A stretch of 64,000 nucleotides of DNA, taken from Clostridium sardiniense (lineage in GTDB: Bacteria > Bacillota > Clostridia > Clostridiales > Clostridiaceae). Where the stretch lies: assembly GCF_016907995.1 (NCBI RefSeq), contig NZ_JAFBDA010000001.1:428135-492134 (forward strand), written 5' to 3'. A program made the position numbers and the translations under genes. The notes beneath the pieces are model-generated. The model saw nothing but the letters and a program-made list of their open reading frames with translations, ran no database searches and had not been told where the DNA came from. This document shows positions 17,338-27,312 of this stretch, in pieces; position 1 is the stretch's first letter; each line of letters opens with the position of its first letter.

Positions 17338-18882
17338 ATGATTCACCAAATATTAGATATGTATATTGATAGAAAAGATTTTTTCATTGACTTAACTATT
17401 CAACATTTAGAGATTTCAATGACAGCTATTATTATTGCAGCAATTTTAGGACTTATTTTAGGGGTAATAATTAGTCAGTATGAAAAATCATCTAGTTTTG
17501 TTTTGGGATTAGTAAATTTCATTTATACAATACCGTCTATTTCATTATTAGGATTCTTGATTCCATTTTCAGGAATAGGGAATACAACGGCAATTATTGC
17601 ATTAACTATATATGGATTACTACCAATGGTTAGAAGTACGTATACTGGAATTAAAAATATAGATCCATCCATTATTGAGGCAGCAGAAGGTATGGGAAGT
17701 ACTACGTTTCAAATATTGTATAAGGTAAAATTACCATTATCAATTCCAGTAATTATGTCTGGATTAAGGAATATGGTAGTTATGACAATAGCTTTAACTG
17801 GTATTGCTTCATTTATTGGTGCAGGTGGCCTTGGGGTAGCTATATATAGAGGTATTACAACAAACAATGAAGTTATGACTATGGCTGGTAGTATATTAAT
17901 TGCAGTACTTGCATTAGTATTAGACACAATACTTGGAATTATAGAAAAATCTTTAAATAGAAAAAATAATAAAAAATACAAGGTTAAAAGAAAAGTAATA
18001 TATATTATATCTTCTATATTAATACTAGGAATTATAATTACTTCAGTATTAAACATTAAAGCTGAAAAAGATACTATAAAAATTGCAACAAAACCAATGA
18101 CTGAACAATATATTATTGGTGAGATGATGAGTAGATTAATTGAAAATAAACTAGGTTTAAAGGTTGAGTTAACTCAAGGTGTTGGAGGTGGAACATCCAA
18201 TATTCAACCAGCCATGGAAAAGGGAGAATTCGATATATATCCAGAGTATACAGGAACAGCATGGAATAATGTTTTAAATAAGAAAGGTATATATAATGAA
18301 TCTATGTTTAACGAATTACAGAAAGAATATAATAAAATTTATAAATTCCAGTGGGTGGGAATGTATGGATTTAATAATACTTATGGTTTAGCAATAAGAA
18401 AAGAGATTGCAGATAAGTATAATATAAAAACATATTCTGATTTAGCAAAATATTCTAAGAATCTAGTCTTTGGAGCTGAATATGATTTTTATGAAAGAGA
18501 AGATGGATTCGATGCTTTAAGTAAAGCGTATGGACTTAAATTTAAGAAAAATGTTGATTTAGATATAGGACTTAAATATAATGCCATAAAAAATAAAGAT
18601 ATTGATGTTATGAATATATTTACAACAGATGGTCAATTAAATACATCTGATATAGTTGTACTTCAAGATGATAAGAATTTCTATCCATCTTATATGTGTG
18701 GAAATGTAGTTAGAGAAGAAGTTATAGACAAGCATCCAGAGATAAAAGAGGTTTTATTAGAATTAAATAATAAACTAGATAATAATGAAATGTCTAAACT
18801 AAACTATGAAATAGAAGTAGAGGGGAAAGAGCCACAGGTAGTTGCTAAAGAGTTTTTAACTGAAAAAGGCTTGTTAAAATAG
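17338..18882 (+). CDS. Quaternary-amine ABC importer, permease fused to substrate-binding domain
   Basis: A 514-residue fusion. Residues 1-210 are an OpuB/OpuC/ProW-type permease with about six membrane segments and the EAA loop [23 protein letters not shown] further membrane segment (about 220-240) tethers an OpuAC-like binding domain (about 245-514) that begins [20 protein letters not shown] and contains [22 protein letters not shown] and NVVREEVI, features of glycine betaine/carnitine/choline binders. Such fusions are common in Firmicutes and export the receptor without a lipoprotein. The ATPase gene is 10 bases downstream. Likely role: osmoprotectant uptake; exact ligand unknown. Confidence 0.9.
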   Translation: MIHQILDMYIDRKDFFIDLTIQHLEISMTAIIIAAILGLILGVIISQYEKSSSFVLGLVNFIYTIPSISLLGFLIPFSGIGNTTAIIALTIYGLLPMVRSTYTGIKNIDPSIIEAAEGMGSTTFQILYKVKLPLSIPVIMSGLRNMVVMTIALTGIASFIGAGGLGVAIYRGITTNNEVMTMAGSILIAVLALVLDTILGIIEKSLNRKNNKKYKVKRKVIYIISSILILGIIITSVLNIKAEKDTIKIATKPMTEQYIIGEMMSRLIENKLGLKVELTQGVGGGTSNIQPAMEKGEFDIYPEYTGTAWNNVLNKKGIYNESMFNELQKEYNKIYKFQWVGMYGFNNTYGLAIRKEIADKYNIKTYSDLAKYSKNLVFGAEYDFYEREDGFDALSKAYGLKFKKNVDLDIGLKYNAIKNKDIDVMNIFTTDGQLNTSDIVVLQDDKNFYPSYMCGNVVREEVIDKHPEIKEVLLELNNKLDNNEMSKLNYEIEVEGKEPQVVAKEFLTEKGLLK

Positions 18883-18892
18883 GAGGATTATT

Positions 18893-19621
18893 ATGAGTAA
18901 TAAGGTAATTATAGAAATGAAAAATATTAAGAAGAAGTATGATGATAAGATAATTCTTGATGATTTTAATCTTAATATTAATAAAGGAGAATTTATTACT
19001 GTAATAGGAAGCTCTGGTTGTGGAAAAACAACAGTATTAAAAATGATTAATGGACTTAATGTTCCTGATAAAGGTGATATATTTATAAATGGAAACAATA
19101 TAAAAAATGAGGATCTAATAGAACTTAGAAGAAGGATTGGTTATTCAATTCAAGGAACTGCCTTATTTCCGCATATGACAGTAGAAAAAAACATATCATA
19201 TGTTCCAGATTTAATTAATAAAAAAAATAAGGGAAAAATAAAAGAATCTGTTTCAAAATTAATTAAAGTAGTAGGGTTAGAAGAAAGTATTCTAAAGAGA
19301 TATCCAGATCAATTATCAGGAGGTCAAAAGCAAAGAGTTGGCATTGCAAGATCACTAGCTGCAGGACCAGATATATTATTAATGGATGAGCCTTTTGGTG
19401 CAGTAGATGAAATAACAAGAAAGCAGCTTCAAGATGAGATTATTAGAATTCACAAAGAGTTAGGTGTTACTATAATTTTTATAACTCATGATATTAAAGA
19501 GGCATTAAAGCTTGGAACTAGAGTATTAGTTATGGATAAAGGAGAAATTATACAGTTTGATAAACCAGATGTAATAAAGAACAATCCCGCAAGTGATTTT
19601 GTTAAGAAGCTTATATTATAA
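18893..19621 (+). CDS. Quaternary-amine ABC importer, ATPase subunit
   Basis: A 242-residue ATPase: Walker [11 protein letters not shown]-loop [13 protein letters not shown], signature LSGGQKQR, Walker [14 protein letters not shown], switch THDIKEA. The Q-loop sequence and [10 protein letters not shown] are typical of OpuCA/ProV types. It lacks the C-terminal CBS domains that full-length OpuCA uses to sense ionic strength, so osmotic gating, if any, must lie elsewhere. Start ATG 18893 with AGGAGG. Confidence 0.9.
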   Translation: MSNKVIIEMKNIKKKYDDKIILDDFNLNINKGEFITVIGSSGCGKTTVLKMINGLNVPDKGDIFINGNNIKNEDLIELRRRIGYSIQGTALFPHMTVEKNISYVPDLINKKNKGKIKESVSKLIKVVGLEESILKRYPDQLSGGQKQRVGIARSLAAGPDILLMDEPFGAVDEITRKQLQDEIIRIHKELGVTIIFITHDIKEALKLGTRVLVMDKGEIIQFDKPDVIKNNPASDFVKKLIL

Positions 19622-19637
19622 AATAAATTTAAAATAG

Positions 19638-19675
19638 GAAGTTGTATAAATTTTAATATACAACTTCTTTATTTT
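19638..19675 (+). terminator. Terminator of the quaternary-amine importer operon
   Basis: GAAGTTGTATA (19638-19648) pairs with TATACAACTTC (19657-19667), followed by a T-rich run. Confidence 0.85.
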
Positions 19676-19724
19676 TAATAAACTATGATAGAATATCTTT
19701 AGAAAATAGGAGGGGGTGAATCCT

Positions 19725-22700
19725 TTGAATTTAGAAACAGTACGTGATAATCTACTAAGGATTAGTTCATCATTTACAAAAACTCAAGGTGAAAAATTAT
19801 CAAAAGAATCCTTTATAAAAGATCTAGCAGGTAAAAGTATTAATGGAGTCTATCATATATATGGAAAAGTTCTAAGTGATAATAAAAGCAAGACATATAG
19901 CACTCACATAAAGATAGACATGAAAACAGATAGGATAATTGATACTAAGTGCACTTGCGAGACCTTTGAAGAGAATAGAAGGCAAATAAGAAATTATGTA
20001 TGCAAGCATATAGTTGGAACTACATATACATTCTATAATGCAGCAAGAAAAAAGGTAAAGAATAAGAAGACTAATACAAAAGAAGAGAAATTAGAAAATA
20101 AAAATACGAATACAAATATAAAAGAAAATAAAGTAAAGAAAGAATTGGAAAGTAAGAGATTTTTAAATTTAGATATAATGATAAAATGCATCAAAAATGA
20201 TGGAATACCTTCTTTTAAGTGTGAATTTAGAATAGGCTCAGGAGGTACTCATTTAATTCCAGATATTAAAGAATTTATAGATAAGAGCAATAGTAAAAGA
20301 TCAATAAAATTTAATGAAGGATTTACTTATAACCCAATAAAAGATGAATTCTTAGATAGTGATAGAGACATAATTAAGTTCATAAAACAAAATAAGAAAA
20401 AATCACAAGGTAAATATATAACTCTGTATCAAAATGAAATAAAAGACTTTTTAAAATTAATAGATGAAAATAAAAAGATTATATTTAATTATGATTTTAT
20501 AAATTACGATGTAAGGGTTAAAAAAAGTAATGTCCCGGTTGCCCTAACGGTTAGACTTAAAGGTAATGAATTTATATTAAAGCATCATAATAAATTCCCA
20601 GAACTATTAAGTACTAATGGGGAAGCAATGTTTTTTGATAGAGATATATATCTACCAAGAAAGAAACAGTTAAATTCTTATCTTCCAATATATAAAATAT
20701 TCTTAAAAAATAGTGAGATAAAATATGAGAAATCGCTAGAAAGTCTAAATGCCCTATTAGAAAGTCTTAAAAATATAACTAATGAAGTTGTGTTAGATGA
20801 GTATACAAGTGAATATAGAAAGAAATTAATAAGACCTACATTTTATTTCTATAAAGAAAAAGATAATATATATTGCAATGTTAAATTAAGCTATTTTGGG
20901 TACATTATAGATTTAATTAAAGATAAATCTAATAGAAGCTTTTTAAGAGATGAGATGAAAGAAAAGCTTATAGATATGGAACTTGAAAGATTTAAATTTA
21001 TTAAGAATGACAAAGATTTTATGTTTATCGGAGATGATGAAGATATATATGATCTCTTAAGTAGCGGATTCTTAAAGCTACGGGAGATTGGAATAGTTAC
21101 AGTTTCTAAAGAATTAGAGGGGGTAAATTTAATAGATTCATCAAAGATTTTCTCAGAATTAAATGAGTTTGATAACTTTTATAAGCTTAAATATAGTTTT
21201 AATGATTTTACTGTGAAAGAACTTGGAGAAGCTATAAACTTAATGAAAAATGGGAAAAGATTTTATAAGAGTAAAACTTCGTATTTAGATTTAGAAGATC
21301 CAGGAGTTGCTAAGTTTTTAAATCTTCTAGAGGATTTAGGATTAGATAAAATATCTGATAATGAAATAGAAATAGACAAAAATAAAATGCTATACCTCCA
21401 AGAAAAGCTAAAGGATAGAAATTTATCATTCATAAAAGGAAGTAAGGTTCTTCAAGATATAGTGCAGAAACTTTTAAACAAAGAATATAAAAGAAAACTT
21501 GTGCCAAAGAAATTAAATGCAACACTTAGAAATTACCAAGTAGCAGGATTTAAATGGCTTAATGAAATAACAACATTAGGGTTTGGTGGCATACTTGCAG
21601 ATGATATGGGACTTGGAAAGACTATTCAAGTTATAGCATTTATATTATCTCAAAAGAAAACAAAAACACTTATAGTTACACCAACATCAGTAATTTATAA
21701 TTGGAAAGATGAGTTTGAAAGATTTGCACCTACACTAAAACTTGGCTTAGCACATGGAAGTAAGGGTTCAAGGGGGAATGTGTTAGATGATTATAAAAAG
21801 TATGATGTAATCTTAACTACATATGGAACTCTAAAAAATGATGAGGAAAAGTATAGTGATTTAAGCTTTGATTATTTAATAATAGATGAAGCACAAAATA
21901 TAAAAAATCATTCAGCACAGTCTACAGTTTCAGTAAAGAAAATAAAATCAAGATGTAATATTGCATTAACTGGAACTCCGATAGAGAACAATTTAATGGA
22001 GTTATGGTCAATATTTGATTTTGTGATGCCAGGATATTTATTTACAAAAGAAAGATTTAGAGAAAGATTTGTTGGAAATGATGATGTAAGTGAATTAAAG
22101 ACATTAATAACGCCATTTATATTAAGAAGACTAAAAAAAGATGTTTTAGATGAATTACCAGATAAGGTTGAGAAGAAATACTTAGTAGAACTTAACTCAA
22201 AACAAAAGCAGATTTATAAGTCATATGTAAAAGAGATTAAGATGAAGATAGATACTTCAAGAGATAAAGTGAATCTATTTGCATTCCTTACAAAATTAAG
22301 AGAACTATGTTTAGATCCATCTCTTGTGATACCAGATTATGTAGGAAAGAGTGCAAAACTAAACATAGTAAAAGAGTTAGTTGAAGAAGCAAGTGAATCT
22401 AGAAAGAAAATATTATTATTCTCGCAATTTACTTCAGTATTAAAGAAGATAGAAGAAGATTTTAAAGAGCATGGAGTAAACTATTTGTACTTAGATGGAT
22501 CAACATCTGCAAGGGATAGAGTAGAGAGAGTAAAAGAATTTAATGAAGATGAGGATATAAAGGTATTCTTAATATCATTAAAAGCTGGTGGAGTGGGATT
22601 AAATCTAACATCAGCAAGTTTAGTTATCCACTTTGATCCATGGTGGAATCCAGCAATTGAAGATCAAGCAACAGATAGAGCACATAGATTTGGACAGAAG

Positions 22701-22871
22701 AATACTGTTGAAGTAATAAAGCTTGTAGCTAAGGATACAATAGAAGAGAAAATTGTACTTATGCAGGAAGATAAGAAAGAATTAATTCAAAGTCTTATGG
22801 ATGGAAAGACTATGGATGGTAAAGGTCTTAAGAGACTTAGTGAAGAAGATATAATTAAGTTGTTTGATTAG
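19725..22871 (+). CDS. SWIM zinc-finger SNF2-family helicase
   Basis: A 1048-residue protein. An N-terminal SWIM finger (C76, C78, C93, H95) is followed by a Lys-rich linker, a bacterial SNF2-associated region (about 150-560), and a Rad54/RapA-like two-lobed ATPase: motif I LADDMGLGKT near residue 630, Ia TPTSVIYNW, motif II DEAQ near 720, motif III LTGTPIEN, motif V GGVGLNLT and motif VI QATDRAHRFGQ. SNF2 proteins translocate on double-stranded DNA and remodel bound proteins; this bacterial type is widespread and poorly characterised. I prefer TTG 19725, 8 bases after AGGAGGGGG, over GTG 19716, which overlaps that RBS. It forms its own transcription unit. Confidence 0.9.
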   Translation: MNLETVRDNLLRISSSFTKTQGEKLSKESFIKDLAGKSINGVYHIYGKVLSDNKSKTYSTHIKIDMKTDRIIDTKCTCETFEENRRQIRNYVCKHIVGTTYTFYNAARKKVKNKKTNTKEEKLENKNTNTNIKENKVKKELESKRFLNLDIMIKCIKNDGIPSFKCEFRIGSGGTHLIPDIKEFIDKSNSKRSIKFNEGFTYNPIKDEFLDSDRDIIKFIKQNKKKSQGKYITLYQNEIKDFLKLIDENKKIIFNYDFINYDVRVKKSNVPVALTVRLKGNEFILKHHNKFPELLSTNGEAMFFDRDIYLPRKKQLNSYLPIYKIFLKNSEIKYEKSLESLNALLESLKNITNEVVLDEYTSEYRKKLIRPTFYFYKEKDNIYCNVKLSYFGYIIDLIKDKSNRSFLRDEMKEKLIDMELERFKFIKNDKDFMFIGDDEDIYDLLSSGFLKLREIGIVTVSKELEGVNLIDSSKIFSELNEFDNFYKLKYSFNDFTVKELGEAINLMKNGKRFYKSKTSYLDLEDPGVAKFLNLLEDLGLDKISDNEIEIDKNKMLYLQEKLKDRNLSFIKGSKVLQDIVQKLLNKEYKRKLVPKKLNATLRNYQVAGFKWLNEITTLGFGGILADDMGLGKTIQVIAFILSQKKTKTLIVTPTSVIYNWKDEFERFAPTLKLGLAHGSKGSRGNVLDDYKKYDVILTTYGTLKNDEEKYSDLSFDYLIIDEAQNIKNHSAQSTVSVKKIKSRCNIALTGTPIENNLMELWSIFDFVMPGYLFTKERFRERFVGNDDVSELKTLITPFILRRLKKDVLDELPDKVEKKYLVELNSKQKQIYKSYVKEIKMKIDTSRDKVNLFAFLTKLRELCLDPSLVIPDYVGKSAKLNIVKELVEEASESRKKILLFSQFTSVLKKIEEDFKEHGVNYLYLDGSTSARDRVERVKEFNEDEDIKVFLISLKAGGVGLNLTSASLVIHFDPWWNPAIEDQATDRAHRFGQKNTVEVIKLVAKDTIEEKIVLMQEDKKELIQSLMDGKTMDGKGLKRLSEEDIIKLFD

Positions 22872-22951
22872 ATAAATAAACGTAGTAGTGAACTCATTAA
22901 TATAGAGTACTTAATATATATGTATACAATATTTAAAAGGAAAATTATTAT

Positions 22952-23000
22952 AAAGGATAGTATATCTAGATTAAAAAATTCTAAATATACTATCTTTTTT
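22952..23000. terminator. Terminator between convergent helicase and small minus-strand genes
   Basis: AAGGATAGTATAT (22952-22964) pairs with ATATACTATCTTTT from 22985, followed by T-run on the + strand. It sits between the helicase stop and the 3' end of the minus-strand unit. Confidence 0.75.
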
Positions 23001-23007
23001 ATTATGG

Positions 23008-23157
23008 TTATCCAAGCCATCTATATTTATAAGCCAATAAACCAAAGAAGCCACCTATTATAGCAAAGATAATAGAAACAATTAATAAAGTTATAGGTTT
23101 ATCACACCAATAATTAATTCTTTTAAATAGATACATGTCTAAAAATTTATTATTCAT
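23008..23157 (-). CDS. Small single-span membrane protein (49 aa)
   Basis: A 49-codon frame starting at ATG 23155-23157. GAGGTG (complement of 23165-23170) lies 7 bases upstream. The sequence starts MNNKFLDMYLFKRINYWCDK, then has one membrane segment (ITLLIVSIIFAIIGGFFGLLAYKYR). It is the second gene of a two-gene minus-strand unit with the promoter at 23361-23389. No family recognised; the good RBS and membrane-protein character support it being real. Confidence 0.6.
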   Translation of the reverse strand: MNNKFLDMYLFKRINYWCDKPITLLIVSIIFAIIGGFFGLLAYKYRWLG

Positions 23158-23209
23158 AACATAGCACCTCATATTTCTTTAATTTAAGTTAACTTTTATA
23201 AGATTAAGC

Positions 23210-23326
23210 TTAGAGCTTATTTTGAAATTTTTTAAGTCCATCATTTAAATTTTTAGTATCATAGGTTTTGCATCTAAGGATTATTTCATTTTCTTTAGTA
23301 TCAGTATTCTCAGCAGTTATTTTCAT
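23210..23326 (-). CDS. Small hydrophilic protein (38 aa)
   Basis: A 38-codon frame beginning MKITAENTDTKENEIILRC, with AAAGGA about 8 bases upstream of its ATG. The promoter at 23361-23389 (minus strand) ends about 35 bases before the start. It precedes the 49-aa membrane protein by 52 bases. It could be a regulatory peptide or the remains of a longer protein; no family recognised. Confidence 0.5.
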   Translation of the reverse strand: MKITAENTDTKENEIILRCKTYDTKNLNDGLKKFQNKL

Positions 23327-23360
23327 ATATTAAATCCTTTCGTGGTTATTGATTAATATA

Positions 23361-23389
23361 ATTATATTAAGAGATTAAGGAGTAGGCAA
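23361..23389 (-). promoter_or_regulatory. Promoter of the two small minus-strand genes
   Basis: On the minus strand, TTGCCT (complement of 23384-23389) and TATAAT (complement of 23361-23366) are exactly 17 bases apart. Confidence 0.65.
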
Positions 23390-23697
23390 TTAGTATACGG
23401 GCGTGATGATAAAAAGATAAGGTAAGATACATATTTCCTAGAAAATATTATTAATTTTTAATAAATGGTTAAATATTAGTAGCTAGAAGATATATATAAT
23501 GAAATAATTAAGATTAACAACATAATAGATAAAATCATAAAGTAAGATAAAATAAGTGAATAAAAGTATAATAATGTTTATAATTACTTAACTATATGTA
23601 AAATAAAAGAAATTAAAGAAAAAAATGCTTGAATGAAAAATAATGTTTTGTTAAATTAAACTAGAATAAAACTACAACAAAGAAGAGAGTGTTTCTT
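23390..23697. other. Divergent intergenic region before the Crp/Fnr gene
   Basis: About 300 AT-rich bases between the minus-strand promoter and the Crp/Fnr RBS. I see no dyad resembling an FNR box (TTGAT-N4-ATCAA) and no clear promoter for the + strand gene. Confidence 0.4.
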
Positions 23698-24375
23698 ATG
23701 ATTATGCAAGAATTTACGAATGATTTAGTAGAAAAGTTAATCCCATTAGTTAAAAGAAAGATAGTTATTCCTAGCAATAAAATGTTATTCACTCAGGGGA
23801 TTAATAGAAATAGTGTAATAATAATATTTGAAGGAGAGTACAAGCTTACTCATATATTACCAAACTCTAAAGAGTTTACAGTAGGGTATTATAAAGCGCC
23901 TAATATGTTATTACCACAATTTCTAGATAACAATAATCCTATCTCTCTTTTTAGAGCAGAAGCAAAGAGTAATTGTACTATAGGAATAATTCCATTTGAA
24001 GAAGAAAATTTTGATAAAGAGATATGGCGTGATTTTTTTTATTACAACAATCTTATGGCGCAAAAAAATTATCTTCAAATGAGGGATTTATTATTTAATA
24101 CAAAAAGAAATGCTCTGTTTTCAATTTTAATAAGGTTTAGTAATAGTTATGGAATTAAAGTTGATAATGGAATTAAGATAACTGTAAAGTTATCAAATAT
24201 TGATTTAGCAGAATACACTGGGACTACTCCTGAAACTATAAGTAGGATATTAAAAATAATAAAAGAGGATGGTTTAATAAAATACCAAAAGAAACATATA
24301 GTAATTACAGATATAGAATATATGAAAAAAGAATTAAGTTGTAATTGTTGCAATAATAAATTATGCGGAATTTAA
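23698..24375 (+). CDS. Crp/Fnr-family regulator with Fnr-like C-terminal cysteines
   Basis: A 225-residue protein: N-terminal cyclic-nucleotide-binding-like beta-roll (about 20-120), dimer helix, and a winged helix-turn-helix (about 165-210) with LAEYTGTTPETISRILKIIKEDG. The tail carries C215, C217, C218 and C223; C215-x2-C218-x4-C223 has the same spacing as the three [4Fe-4S] ligands I recall for Bacillus subtilis Fnr (C227, C230, C235). This suggests an oxygen- or NO-sensing iron-sulfur regulator. The start is ATG 23698, 8 bases after AGAAGAGAG; the in-frame GTG at 23689 overlaps it. The ammonium transporter downstream is 550 bases away and not obviously coupled. Confidence 0.85.
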   Translation: MIMQEFTNDLVEKLIPLVKRKIVIPSNKMLFTQGINRNSVIIIFEGEYKLTHILPNSKEFTVGYYKAPNMLLPQFLDNNNPISLFRAEAKSNCTIGIIPFEEENFDKEIWRDFFYYNNLMAQKNYLQMRDLLFNTKRNALFSILIRFSNSYGIKVDNGIKITVKLSNIDLAEYTGTTPETISRILKIIKEDGLIKYQKKHIVITDIEYMKKELSCNCCNNKLCGI

Positions 24376-24925
24376 TAAATATAAATAATTATATTACATA
24401 ATATTTTAGAGGAGAATCAGAAAAAGTGGTTCTCTTTTTTAATATATTATATAGAAAATAAAAATAATTAGAAGTTATTTTAAATTTGATTTAAATATAG
24501 GTAATTTGAAAGTTGAAATTTGTGATTTTAATAAAATTTAAGAACTATATGAGTATAAAAAAACATAAATATTAACTTTGTAAAAGATTATAAATTAATG
24601 ATAACCGTCAATTACAATTGAGGTAAATAGATTTATTCTATAGAAAAACGTACTTAAAAAGTAAAGTCTTTAGAGGAGTTATTTATATACATGTATCTAA
24701 TAGTATTTACTTATAATTTCAGAGATGAAATAAGTTATTCATCTTATATATAAATGCGAGTATATCAAATTAAGATGTAAGTGGATTTATAATTAAGATT
24801 AACTATTACTTTACATAACATATATAAGTAGTATATGTATATGTGTATCTTGTTAGAATAAAATTATTGAGTCCTGAGAAAGTACGTTTACACAAATATT
24901 ACTTATAATAAGGAGGTAAACACTG
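24376..24925. other. 550-base region: terminator, then a possibly structured leader before amt
   Basis: GAGAATC (24412-24418) pairs with GGTTCTC (24428-24434) plus T6, ending the Crp/Fnr transcript. Further on, AAACGTACTT (24646-24655) is exactly complementary to AAGTACGTTT (24880-24889), which lies just before the amt RBS. Between them AGATGAA/TTCATCT can form a local hairpin (24722-24744). The 10-base pair could close a structured leader or be two distant protein sites. No known riboswitch recognised. Confidence 0.45.
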
Positions 24926-26140
24926 ATGGGACACGTTATTAATAATGGAGATACTGCCTTTATGATTATATGTACTGCCCTTGTGTGCTTAATGACACCA
25001 GGCCTTGCATTTTTCTACGGTGGACTAGTAAGAAAAAAGAATGTTTTAATAATTATGATGCAGTCATTTATATCAATGGGAATAGTGACTGTAATATGGA
25101 TTTTTGGTGGTTTTGGATTAGCTTTTGGAGCAGATCATTTTGGAATTATAGGAAATATAGGAGATTTCTTTGCTCTTAGGAATGTAGGAGTATATGCAAA
25201 TGCAATGCATGGAGCAACTATACCATTTCTTATGTTCTTTGTATACCAATTGATGTTCTGTGTTATAACAGCACCACTTATGACAGGTGCATTTGCAGGT
25301 AGAATAAATATAAAAGGTTATATATGGCTTTTAATAGTTTGGACAATATTAATATATATACCTGTATGTCACTGGGTATGGGGAGGTGGATTCCTTGCTA
25401 AAATGGGATTTGTTGACTTTGCCGGAGGTACGGTAATTCATACTAGTGCAGGATTTGGAGCTTTAGCTTGTGTATTATTCTTTGGTAAAAGAGTAATGAA
25501 ACCAGGAGAAAAAACAGATCCAAATAATCTTGTTATAGTTGCAATTGGTACAGGATTACTATGGTTTGGATGGTTTGGATTCAATTCAGGTGGAGCATTG
25601 GCAGCAAATCAATTAGCAGCAACAGCCTTTGTAAATACAGCAGTTGCATTAGCAGTAGCTATGGTAGCTTGGATGATAATAGTAAAAATCAAAAATGGAA
25701 GGATTGCATTCACAGATCTTTTAACAGGATCAGTAGCAGGACTTGCAACAATAACACCTTGTGCAGGATATGTAGAACCTTGGGCTGCAGTAATAATAGG
25801 AATAGTAGCAGCTATAGTATGTTCATTATGTATATCATTAAAAAACAAAATGAAATGGGATGATGCATTAGATGTATGGGGAGTACATGGAATGGGTGGA
25901 TTTACTGGAAGTTTATTAATTGGAGTATTAGCAAGTGCTTCAGTCAATGGAGTATCAGCTGGAGGACATCAATTCTTAGTTCAATTATTTGGAGCAGCTT
26001 TAGTTGCAGTATATTCATTCGTAGCAACATATATAATCCTTAAAGTTCTTGATAGTATTTTCTCTATAAAAGCTACACCAGAACAACAATTAAAAGGATT
26101 AGATGATATGTTATTAGGTGAAAAAGCTTACTGGGATTAG
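24926..26140 (+). CDS. amt: Ammonium transporter
   Basis: A 404-residue Amt/MEP/Rh-family channel with eleven predicted membrane segments. Family signatures include LMTPGLAFFYGGLVRKKN (residues about 20-37), DFAGGTVIHTSAGFGAL with the first pore His, and WGVHGMGGFTGSLLIG with the second. It conducts NH3/NH4+ at low ammonium. No PII gene follows, although amt-glnK pairs are usual. AAGGAGG precedes ATG 24926. Confidence 0.95.
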   Translation: MGHVINNGDTAFMIICTALVCLMTPGLAFFYGGLVRKKNVLIIMMQSFISMGIVTVIWIFGGFGLAFGADHFGIIGNIGDFFALRNVGVYANAMHGATIPFLMFFVYQLMFCVITAPLMTGAFAGRINIKGYIWLLIVWTILIYIPVCHWVWGGGFLAKMGFVDFAGGTVIHTSAGFGALACVLFFGKRVMKPGEKTDPNNLVIVAIGTGLLWFGWFGFNSGGALAANQLAATAFVNTAVALAVAMVAWMIIVKIKNGRIAFTDLLTGSVAGLATITPCAGYVEPWAAVIIGIVAAIVCSLCISLKNKMKWDDALDVWGVHGMGGFTGSLLIGVLASASVNGVSAGGHQFLVQLFGAALVAVYSFVATYIILKVLDSIFSIKATPEQQLKGLDDMLLGEKAYWD

Positions 26141-26671
26141 AATTTTAAAACTATAGGATTTATATTATACGTTCAAAGTTATAACAAAACATATAATATA
26201 AGGTTAGACAAAATATAATAGTTTACGTATGAAAAATTTCATAATATTACTATGTAAATCTAAGAGCTTATATATTTTATATAGGCTCTTAAGTTTTGTA
26301 TAAATTTAAAATTAGATGCATACATTACTAAATTATAAAAATTAGATATTAAATCTTTGTGAAAGATATTTTTTAAAAAATATTGTTTGTGTTATAATAT
26401 CAAATATTCTTATTTTAAAAACTTATAGTACATTTATGAGTAAAGTATAAATTGGTATTATTTATAACAAATATCAGGCTCAGATTTAGAAGACAGCATA
26501 TTTTTATGACATGGTAATTTTAATAACTGAAATATTAGAAGAATGTTTAAATTAAACACTAAATTTAATAGTAGTTTTATTAAAATTCTAATAGAAGGAT
26601 ACTACTTTATTTTTAGTAAATATAAGAGAAGCAAAAGAAAAATAATTAAAGATTAGGAAGGAGATGCTTTG
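26141..26671. other. 530-base region between amt and crcB
   Basis: TAAGAGC (26261-26267) pairs with GCTCTTA (26285-26291), a weak terminator of amt. An extended -10 promoter, TGT-TATAAT at 26390-26398, implies a crcB leader of about 270 bases. I searched that leader for the fluoride riboswitch signature and did not see it. Confidence 0.45.
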
Positions 26672-27055
26672 ATGAAAGGTATACTAGTATTAATAGTAGG
26701 GTGTGGAGGCTTTATTGGAGCAGCAACAAGATATATAATATCAGATTTTTTTACAAGGAACTTTAAAAATCCAATACCATATGGAACCCTAATAGTAAAT
26801 GTTGTAGGAGCTATACTTATAGGATTTATTGTTCAGCTTAGCTTAGCGGATTTAGTGTCTCCAAAGGCAAAGTTATTTATAACAACAGGTGTATTTGGAG
26901 GTCTTACAACATTCTCAACTTTTTCATTAGAATCCATTACTCTTATTACAAATGGAAAAATACATTTAGGAATATTGAATTTGTTTTTAAATTTATTTTT
27001 AAGTCTTATAGGAGTTGTAATTGGGCAATCAGTAGCAAAATTAATAATTGGTTAA
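26672..27055 (+). CDS. crcB: Fluoride ion exporter CrcB/FluC
   Basis: A 127-residue, four-helix membrane protein with the Fluc signature: GGFIGAATRYIIS (about 11-23), GTLIVNVVGAILIG (about 40-53) and TGVFGGLTTFSTFSLE with the Phe-box and Na+-site turn (about 73-88). It is a dual-topology dimeric channel that expels fluoride. Many clostridia have two tandem crcB genes; only one is here, which suffices for a homodimer. ATG 26672 behind AAGGAGATG is preferred to TTG 26669. Confidence 0.92.
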   Translation: MKGILVLIVGCGGFIGAATRYIISDFFTRNFKNPIPYGTLIVNVVGAILIGFIVQLSLADLVSPKAKLFITTGVFGGLTTFSTFSLESITLITNGKIHLGILNLFLNLFLSLIGVVIGQSVAKLIIG

Positions 27056-27068
27056 GAACTGTTTATTA

Positions 27069-27114
27069 GATAAAAAAGCTTAAAGTAAATATATTTACTT
27101 TAAGCTTTTTTATC
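27069..27114. terminator. Long perfect-palindrome terminator after crcB
   Basis: A 46-base perfect inverted repeat: its left half runs from 27069 (GATAAAAAAGCTT...) and its right half ends ...AAGCTTTTTTATC at 27114. The T-run is inside the right arm and the A-run inside the left, so it can act on both strands. Confidence 0.85.
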
Positions 27115-27312
27115 TAAGTTTAGTCTATATATAATTTATTTTATTACGCTATATTTAAATATTTGTTAATTTAATACATAAGAATACTATAATCCTTGAA
27201 TAGGAAAAAATTATTATATAGAATTAAGTTGTTAATAATAAACTTAGGAAATCTATATTATTAAATATATTTAATAATATAGAAATATGACATACTGTTT
27301 GGAGGAGAAACT

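Noticed and set aside
26399..26671. Fluoride riboswitch before crcB
   Set aside because: I looked for the conserved GG-N-GAUGG and CUGAUGA-type segments and their pseudoknot; they are not present.
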